A stretch of 64,000 bases of DNA, from the NCBI GenBank assembly GCA_029204225.1, contig CM055102.1:43440476-43504475 (forward strand), written 5' to 3'. The DNA is from Diphasiastrum complanatum (Eukaryota > Streptophyta > Lycopodiopsida > Lycopodiales > Lycopodiaceae). The notes under the pieces are model-generated. The model had not been told where the DNA came from. It did no database searches and saw only the letters and a program-made list of their open reading frames with translations. Position 1 is the stretch's first letter, and each line of letters starts with the position of its first letter. Positions 56,640 through 64,000 of the stretch are shown here, piece by piece. Position numbers and translations under genes: made by a program.

Positions 56640-57735
56640 AGGGGAAAGTTCGAATCTTTAAAAAAATTCTAGTCTTTGAAAAAAATTCTAGTCTTTGAAA
56701 AAACAAATTGAGTCTTTTGAAACAAAAGAGTCTTTGAAAAAATTCTAGTCTTCGAAAAATTTCAAGTCTTCTGAAAAATTCGACGTGAAGTACAAAGGGT
56801 CCTTCGATCCTTTGGAAAAATTTGAGTTGACAGTTCAATCTTTCAAAAAAATTTGAGTCTTTGAAAAAATTCGAGTTGTCGAAAAAATTCGAGACTTTTC
56901 AAAAATTCGATTATTTGGAAAAATTTGAGTAGTTGAAAAAATTCGAGTTTTAGAAAAATTCGAGTCATTTGAAAAATTCCCTCCTATGGAAAAATTCGAG
57001 CAGTGGAAAAATTCGAGTCATCGATCATTTCGAAAAATTCGAGTCTTTTCAAAAATTCGAGTCGTTTCAAAAATTGGAATCGTTCAAAAAATTCGAGTCA
57101 TTGGAAAAATTTGAGTCAATGGAAAAATCGAGCCTTTCCAAAAAATCGAGTCTTTTCAAAAAAAAAATCGAGTCTCGAAAAATTCGAGTCCGAAAAAAAA
57201 ATTGAGTCCTCCGAAAAAATCGAGTCATTGGCAAAATTTGAGTCATTGAAAAATTCGAGTTATTGGGAAAATTTGAGTGATTGGAAAAATATGATCCGTT
57301 GGAAAAATTCGATCGATTGCAAAAATTCAAGTCTTTCCAATAATTCGAGTCATTTCAGAAATTTGAGTCTCGAAGAATTCGAATCGTTACAAAAAATCGA
57401 GTCATTGAAAAAATTCGAGTCGTTCCAAAAATTCAAGTCTAGAAAAATTCAAGTCATCCAAAAAAATCGAGTCTTCCGAAAAATTCGAGTCATTGAAAAA
57501 ATTTGAGTCATTCCAAAAATTCGAGTCTTTCCAGAAATTCGATTATTTTCAAAAATTCGAATTGTTCCAAAAACTCAAGTGGTTTTAAAAATTTGAGTCA
57601 TTGGAAAAATATTTTTTTTTGGAAAAATTTTGATCCATTGAAAAATATCCGAGTCGTTACAAAAAAAAAAAAATCAAGTGTTTCCAAAAAAAATCGAGTG
57701 TTTCCAAAAAAATCAGTTCTAAGGATAAATATTGA
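56640..57735. repeat. Minisatellite of about 18-bp units, 1.1 kb
   Basis: Dozens of degenerate copies of ATTCGAGTCNTTNGAAAA. Because the unit is mostly 18 bp and lacks stops, frames stay open in both plus-strand registers (56969-57205, 57003-57506, 57503-57739), giving a six-residue repeat such as FESLEK or KNSSHW. I see no start context or domain, so I annotate it as satellite and not as a gene. Confidence 0.9.
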
Positions 57736-57889
57736 TTGACGTTTTGATTCCCTATCGAAACTAATAACACATTTTTTTGAGATCTCAAGACTCAAGAGCA
57801 TGTTCGACTTGTGCAAAACGATGTTTGTGTTGTCTCTGAAAATGCTTAACGGCGAGTAATAAGAACTTAATGCTTGCGTGAGCAAAATG

Positions 57890-58115
57890 TAAAATTTTGA
57901 TTTTGGGGATATCGAAAAATTCTGATTTTCGGGTATCAAAAGTTCTGACTGTTGGTATCGAAAAGTCTGATTTGGGATATTGAAAAATTACAAATTTTTT
58001 GAGTCGAGCTGTTATCGAAAATTCTGACTGTTGGTATAAAAAAATTACGGATTTTTCGAGTCGATTTAAATTCTTGATTTTGATCTTCGTGTCGAAAAAA
58101 ATTGATACTTGTTTC
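57890..58115. repeat. Second degenerate array, TATCGAAAAATTCTGA type
   Basis: About eight irregular units of roughly 25-30 bp, similar in composition to the array on the left. Confidence 0.65.
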
Positions 58116-59489
58116 TTTCGATCTGCTGCTCAAAAATGTTGCTAGCAGATCAAACCCTTTTTAATATTGGTAGCAAATCAATAACCCTTTTTAAAACAAA
58201 GTAGACTACGTGGAGAGCACTTAAGTTCAGTTTTTTGAATAAGTGGCTGGAATGTTTTAAGTCCAGTCAGCTCCTCCTTGAACACGAATTAAAACCAAAA
58301 AGCTTTAATAGCCACAATGGATGTGCATAATTATTCGCAATTTCAGAAGCAATGCACATTCTAATTACTTCGAAGCGATTCTGCCATGTTTACTATTTGT
58401 TTTACTTGGTCTCAAAGCCATAGTTGGCCTGTGATTATCAACACCACAGAAGGCTACATCCCTCGCTGGGTTGGAGGCAGAAATAAAACAATGTATTAGT
58501 TGTAAAGAAATTCTAGACAATGCTGAGAAGCATCGTGTGTCATAAGATTAGAACACAAAATCATCCTAGCTGATGAGTTAGAGTTCTGAAGTGATTTTCA
58601 AGTCCGTTTTGGGACAATATAAGAATACTATCAGTGACTAACAGCAATGTATAGATGCCCTAATTTGATTGTTGCGAAGGCTTATTAAGACCAAAAGCGC
58701 CAATAGATGTAAAAGGGATCAGATAATTTTGTTTGAGCTTTGTGAACAAAAATTAGCCACAATTTGGTCCATTTGCAATAAAGAGACAAAAACATTATCA
58801 TAAACAAAATTCAACTTCAGCTATCATACACGACGCGTTTGTGATCAACTTCGCTTTTTTATTTCAAGACAAAAATCAACGTCCTCTCATCTAGAATACG
58901 TTTATGAATTACGAAATTTTTCTCATAACAGTTCTCTCTTCCGGATCAATCTCATGATCCATGTAGGTGTCGGCCTCCTTGACCAACCACTTGATATGTG
59001 ACTTGTGTTCTCGCTGTCAATTGCACAACAAACATTAATTCGAGACTAATTATCGCAAGGACGCAAACTGGACTTCAAAATGATTACAAAGGAGCGATCA
59101 TTGTATGCATCTTAACCTTGTATGCATATTAGCAATCATTCTGTGAGCTCTTATAAAATTCTATTTGTGGCACTTTAGCCTGAAAGTGAATTCTTGCAAA
59201 TAGAAGGAGGCAAAAAGCCTAGCCTCTTTTGGAAAATTCACACGAACTCCAAGATACCTGTTCGATAGTTTTAACAGAAGGTCATTGAGCTCATTATATT
59301 AGAAATGCTTATGTGATAGTTTTGAGCTGAAAGCTTTTTCCATTCCACACAAATTTTTGACTTAACTTATAGCTTGTCTGGATGATCACGAAAAAGCAAG
59401 CCCTATATTGACCATGAAGAGCTCACTTGATCATTATGTCTCTAGCGTGCATTAGCTTCTGCTCGCTTTTGTGGTAAAAGGGTGGACCA
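58116..59489. other. No gene recognised
   Basis: AT-rich unique-looking sequence without reading frames of note. Confidence 0.45.
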
Positions 59490-61012
59490 GAACACGAGTG
59501 CGGGTTGTGACTCAGGGTGAGCTCCAACTAAGTCTCAGCTTCCCTTGCTGGATTGTTGTCCTAGCGCCCGCCTTGGCATGCCAGCGCCCCGGAGACTAGG
59601 GTCGGTCACACACTTGAAATGTAACCTTCTTAGATTTATTAATAAAGTGGGATTTTTCTCAAACTGACTCTGATTACCTTCTGGATTTCAGTGTTTGGTA
59701 AAAGCGCCAGTTGTAAGGCCGCTTCAAACTTTCTGATCCGGAACATAGCTGAGGACCGGTCGCATCCCGGGATGCCAGCGGTATGCCGTCGGGACCATTC
59801 GGTCCGTGGTGCCATCGGTATGCTATCGAGATTATTCGATCCAGGAACTGGTTGTCTCCATATTTGTCGTGGCTTGTGGTTTTCATTGTTCCTTGCATGA
59901 ACATGAATGGGTTAAGCTCTTGGGGAACGGGCTCTAACCTGTCGGCTGAGTTGGATGGCTTGCTTGGGTGGAAGTTACCTGTTTATGGTTGTCCAGTCTG
60001 GCGTGGCGCCAGGTTGGCTTCCAGCGCTCGTGACGAAGCTTTGAGTTGGCTAACTCTGATGTAAGTCAGACGACCTGCTTGGAATGGATGTTACTCGTTT
60101 GTAACGAAGCTTCGAGTTAGTTAAGTTTGATGTATGTCGGGCAGCTTGCTTGGAGAGAAGTCACCCACATAGGGACCCCCGATCTGGCATGGCGCCAGGT
60201 TGGATCTCAATGTTGGCTTTCGAACTTCAAGTTGGTTAAGTCTCAACCAAGTCTCAGCCTCCCTTGCTGAAATGTTGTCCTGGCGCCCGCGTTGGCATGC
60301 CAGTGCCCCGGAGACTAGGGTCGGTCACACACTTGAAATGTAACCTTCTCAGATTTATTAATAAAGTGGGATTTTTGTCAAACTGACTCTGATTACCTTC
60401 TGGATTTTAGTGTTCGGTAAAAGCACCAATTTTAAGGCCGCTTCAAACTTTTTCATCTGGCACATAGCCGAGGGTCATATCCTGGGACGCCAGCAGTATG
60501 TCGTCAAGGGTCAGTCCGTGTCGCCAGCGGTATGCTATCGGGACCATTTGGTCCAAGAACTGGTTGTCTCCATATATGTCGCGGCTTGTGATTCTGAGTG
60601 TTGCTTGCATGAATGTGAATAGGTTAAGCTCTTGGGAAACGAGCTCTAATCTGTCGACTGAGTTGGATGGCTTGCTTGGGGTGGAAGTTACCTGTTTATG
60701 ACTGTCCAGTCTGGCATGGCGCCAGGTTGGCTTCCAGCGCTTGTGACGAAGCTTTTAGTTGGTTAAGTCTGATGTAAGTTAGACAACCTGCTTGGAATGG
60801 ATGTTACTCGTTTGTAACAAAGCTTCGAGTTGGTTGAGTTTGATGTATGTCGGACGGCTTGCTTGGAGGTAAGTCACCCACATCGGTTACCCCGATCAGT
60901 CATGGTGCCAGGTTCGATCTCAATGTTGATTTTCGGAACTTCAAGTGGGTTAAGTCTGATCGTTGTTGGCGAGTTGGCTGCTTGTATGTCAAGTGGGTTC
61001 GGACGGCAAGAG
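59490..61012 (+). mobile_element. Two tandem family A LTRs
   Basis: Copy 1 (59490-60243) and copy 2 (60244-61012) are direct repeats with a period of about 719 bp. Each has AATAAAGTGGG near its middle and sub-repeats containing TGGCGCCAGGTTGG. Copy 1 lacks its last roughly 50 bp and copy 2 its first roughly 30 bp. Reading frames inside are not supported as genes. Confidence 0.75.
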
Positions 61013-61185
61013 TTGAAGGCTGGGAAGCTAAGTTGTGGTTCCCGGCTCCCTTTGGGATGTCTACGCTACACCCATTCACGTTCATGCAAGAAACACTCAG
61101 AACCACAAGCCGCGCCAGATATGGAGACAACCAGTTCCTGGACCAAATGGTCCCGACAACATACCGCTGGCGCCACGGACCGAAT

Positions 61186-61922
61186 TGTGAAGAATTGAAA
61201 AAGATTATCTATGTTAGATATAGGGGTCTTATGTTTTTTACATCAAGCATCTAGGTGTAGGATGTTGATAGGAATAAATTTGGCATAGATGGCAAATTAT
61301 GCATTTCCACTTGTAATGCCACTATTGAGCCAAAATAGAGTAAGAGGCTAAACACTTGCTAATTAGAGTGTAGACAAGTGTAAAGTTTTTGTTTGATGAA
61401 TTCCAAGAGGTCCAATAGGATTTAGAGGTAGAACCTTGTGAGGTCCAATAGGAAATTGAGGTGTGCTTGAATATAGTCCAATAGAATTAAGAGGTGCATA
61501 GATCAATGATCCAATAGGATTAAGAGGTGACAAAATATGGTCCAATCATAGTTAAGCATAGTGGTAGCTCGTGGACCTACTAGTATCATTGTACTCCTCA
61601 TTTTGAATGCAATTGATTTGGTGATTTCATGGATTTTGTGAGTTATTGGATTTCTAGCTTTCTCTCTCTACCCGAGAGCTCATGATGTATTTTCTCTCTC
61701 TACCCGAGGAGAGCAGCTTGTTTTTACTTAGATTATTTTATGAATACTTCCCACACGTGTGAGTGAGAGTTGGAAGTGATTGAATGCATGTAGTAGTGTG
61801 TTTTTGCCATAGGATTCAAGATTGATCTTGAATCTCAATCTAGTCTTGATCTTGGTGCATCTACAAACCTTAGGAGATCACAAGTACTTGTAGTGGACAG
61901 TCCACACGTGTGAAATTCAACA
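61186..61922 (-). mobile_element. Solo copia LTR with TSD CGAAT
   Basis: 737 bp, TG...CA termini (TGTGAAGAATTG and GAAATTCAACA). The duplication CGAAT is at 61181-61185 and 61923-61927, and the empty site is visible in the family A copy at about 6988-6992. It is related to the LTR of H (16783-17566) and carries CACACGTGTG at 61752 and 61903. Confidence 0.92.
61411..61560. repeat. 33-bp tandem repeat in solo LTR
   Basis: The word GTCCAATAGGATTTAGAGG recurs at 61411, 61444, 61477, 61510 and 61541. Confidence 0.85.
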
Positions 61923-62384
61923 CGAATGGTCTTAACGGCATACCGCTGGCGTCCCGGGATACGACCTTCAGCTATGTGCCAGATCAAAAAGTTTGCAGTG
62001 GCCTTACGACTGGCGCTTTTACCGAACACTGAAACCCAGAAGGTAATCAGAGTCAGTTTGAAAAAAATCCCACTTTATTGATAAATTTGAGAAGGTTACA
62101 TTTCAAGTGTGTGACCGACCCTAGTCTTCGAGGCGCTGACATGCCAAGGCGGGCGCCAGGACAACATTCCAGCAAGGGAGGCTGAGACTTGGTTGGAGCT
62201 CACTCTGAGTTGCAACTCGCACTCCCCTATAGTATTGGTGGGATTTGCCAACTCCCCTCATACCAAGTACTTACCCAGACTGGTAAAGCACATTTTCTCT
62301 CTCTAGAAAGTCATTTTCTCTCTCTAGAATTTATTGATCCCCAGGTTTCCTTTAATCATGCCGAGATCGTGTGAGGTGATTGCA

Positions 62385-62929
62385 TATGAAACTCAAGGCA
62401 TAGTGGTCGCCAAACTGACCAAATGGCATAGCGGCGAGGCACACGTCGGTGACATGGACCCTTACGCGCCGATGACGCAAAAAGGTTGTACTAAGGGTCC
62501 TTCCACTTGGACCAGTCCCGGAGAAGAAACCGAAATGGTAATCATCCCCAAGGATCAACTTTATTAAATTTGGAAGAGGTTACATTCATACATAGATTGA
62601 CCGGTCTCAGGGCCACCAACACGTGCTGGGCATTGTGCCTGGCTCGTGCTAGTAGAGGGAGCTGAGACCTGGTGACTGGATTCCTGGCGCTGGTTGAGCT
62701 GCCCAAATTTCTGTCTGCCTCGGACTCCTCCTATAGTTCTTGTGTGATTCGGCCCTCTGTTATGGAATATAGTGCTTTATGGTAAAGTGCACTTTTCTGG
62801 ACTTAGTTTTTATTTTGCTGATTAAGCTTGGCAGAATCAGTCTGGCTCCCGGGAGCCGTCCTGGTGGCAGATTCAACTTGACTCCTCACTAGGCCATGAC
62901 TCGAGCTCCAGAGCTAGCTCATGACTTAT
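62385..62929 (-). mobile_element. Family B LTR, truncated, inverted arm
   Basis: Reverse complement of 63062-63640 over its whole length. Its 5' terminus is near 62929; its 3' part is cut at 62384, where family A begins. Confidence 0.85.
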
Positions 62930-63061
62930 GACTACTTGACTGGCTCACCACAGGTCGAAGGCTCAGTCCTTGACTTTCTAACTTGCTCTGGGACCATAGG
63001 GAGCGTCACCCCTTAGAGTCTTACAGGGCACACTGGGTGCACTCGAGTCAGCTTTACAACA
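62930..63061. other. Spacer between inverted family B LTRs
   Basis: About 130 bp, no feature seen. Confidence 0.5.
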
Positions 63062-63835
63062 TGTCACAAGTCATGAGCTAGCTCTGGAGCTCGAGTCATG
63101 GCCTAGTGAGGAGTCAAGTTGATTCTGTCGCCGGGACAGCTCCCGGGACCCATGTCTAGGAGCCAAACTGATTCTGCCAGGCTTGCCAGGCTTAATCAGC
63201 AAAATAAAAACTAAGTCCAGAAAAGTGTGCTTTACCAGAAAGCACTATATTCCAAGACAGAGGGGGCACGTCGAATCACACCAGAACTATAGGGGGAGTC
63301 CAGGGCAGATAGAAATTTGGGCAGCTCAACCAGCGCCAGGGAATCCAGTCGCCAGGTCTCAGCTCCCCCTACCAGCACGAGCCAGGCACAATGCCCAGCA
63401 CGTGTTGGTGGCCCCGAGACCAGTCAGTCTATGTATGAATGTAACCTCTTCCAAATTTAATAAAGTTGATCCTTGGGGATGATTACCATTTCGGTTTCGC
63501 CTTCGGGACTGGTCCAAGTGAAAGGACTCTTACTACAACCTTTTTGCACACCGCGCGTAAGGGTCCATGTCACCGACGTGTGGCTCGCCGCTATGCCATT
63601 TGGTCAGTTTGGCGACCACTATGCCTTGAGTTTCATGTGTGGCTTGTCTTTGCCTTTGGTTACCTTTTGGGGACAGATTCTGAGTTGGCTTTCGGGTTGG
63701 TTGGAATTCCAGTTTTCTTAAGCTTGTTACGTTTCTAAGTTGGCTTTCATGTAAGTGCATGACAGATGAATGTTAGACTTAAGCGCGTTTTGAAAAAACC
63801 GCTCAAGTCCCAGCGCCCTTTGAGGCGCCGACACA
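63062..63835 (+). repeat. 5' LTR (family B) of an element leaving the window
   Basis: 774 bp from TGTCACAAG to CCGACACA. Contains TTTAATAAAGTTG near 63457. Followed by five bases and a primer binding site. The element's coding part lies beyond 64000. Confidence 0.8.
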
Positions 63836-63840
63836 ATATG

Positions 63841-63852
63841 TGGTATCAGAGC
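63841..63852 (+). other. Primer binding site of right-edge element
   Basis: TGGTATCAGAGC, initiator Met-tRNA type. The leader continues to the window edge without a start codon I can assign. Confidence 0.88.
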
Positions 63853-64000
63853 TGGCTAGCCGGTCAGCTACGCAAGTCTCATAGGGAGGACCACTTTCTG
63901 GGATTTGTCTGGACAGCCGTTGTGCAAGGTGCTACCCACAATGTAAGCACGGGTGTGTCCACGGTCAGGGTGGTCGGCAGAACGGGGGACTTGATGAGTC

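Larger units (their letters stand above)
61081..62384 (-). mobile_element. Family A LTR, split by a copia solo LTR
   Basis: 61081-61185 and 61923-62384 together match 6885-7440 without a gap. Opposite in orientation to the two copies on its left. Truncated at both ends. Confidence 0.85.

Noticed and set aside
57003-57506. 167-aa ORF with repeated KNSS/FESLEK units
   Set aside because: Explained by an 18-bp satellite unit free of stops; both plus-strand registers are open, which argues against selection for one protein.
59674-61254. Numerous ORFs of 60-135 aa in the family A LTRs
   Set aside because: They appear in shifted frames in each LTR copy with no conserved reading frame; the sequence is noncoding LTR.

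Overview
The window is plant nuclear DNA made almost entirely of LTR retrotransposons, their broken remains, and simple or satellite repeats. I found no host gene, tRNA gene, rRNA gene or prokaryotic feature. The evidence for a plant is the pairing of Ty1/copia elements (gag-PR-IN-RT-RH order, primer sites matching initiator Met-tRNA) with large Ty3-type elements using an Asp-type primer site and carrying an extra reading frame after integrase. Very long GA/TC tracts occur repeatedly. The repeat load suggests a large-genome vascular plant; I cannot name the species.

Layout. 1-544: cut-off LTR of the large Ty3 family (family C). 914-3486: old, internally deleted copia element (J). 4006-4806: Ty3-like gag remnant. 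6490-7445: solo LTR of family A. 7.6-11.5 kb: inverted repeat arms, each holding a long GA/TC tract. 13.7-17.57 kb: copia element H, gag and protease only. 17.57-39.2 kb: a four-level nest. An old copia pol (E2) is split by an 11.7 kb Ty3 element D (18256-38929, TSD GTTTG). D is split by a deleted sister copy C1 (26059-35021, TSD GACTT). The 3' LTR of C1 is split by an intact copia element G (28564-34876, TSD GTTAG) with apparently identical LTRs and a 1326-aa polyprotein. 40.2-41.8 kb: decayed Ty3 pol with a perfect 30-bp fold-back. 42524-48234: copia element F (TSD TAGTC), non-autonomous, with near-identical LTRs and one long unusual ORF. 48.2-50.5 kb: chimeric copia remnant I with two RNase H ends. 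52.1-53.0 kb: decayed repeat-protein gene of unknown kind. 53.2-58.1 kb: many tandem repeats, including compound GA/CA/TG arrays and a 1.1 kb array of about 18-bp units. 59.5-64.0 kb: a cluster of family A and B LTRs in both orientations, interrupted by a copia solo LTR (TSD CGAAT), ending with the 5' LTR and primer site of an element that runs off the right edge.

How the parts work together. G looks autonomous and recent. F shares G's primer site, polypurine tract, leader repeat and palindromic LTR motif, but lacks catalytic domains. It therefore probably moved using enzymes from a G-like relative. C1 may stand in the same relation to D-like elements. The items most worth attention are the F ORF with its internal duplication, the recurring CACACGTGTG palindrome in copia LTRs and leaders, and the conserved orphan ORF between integrase and 3' LTR in D and C1.
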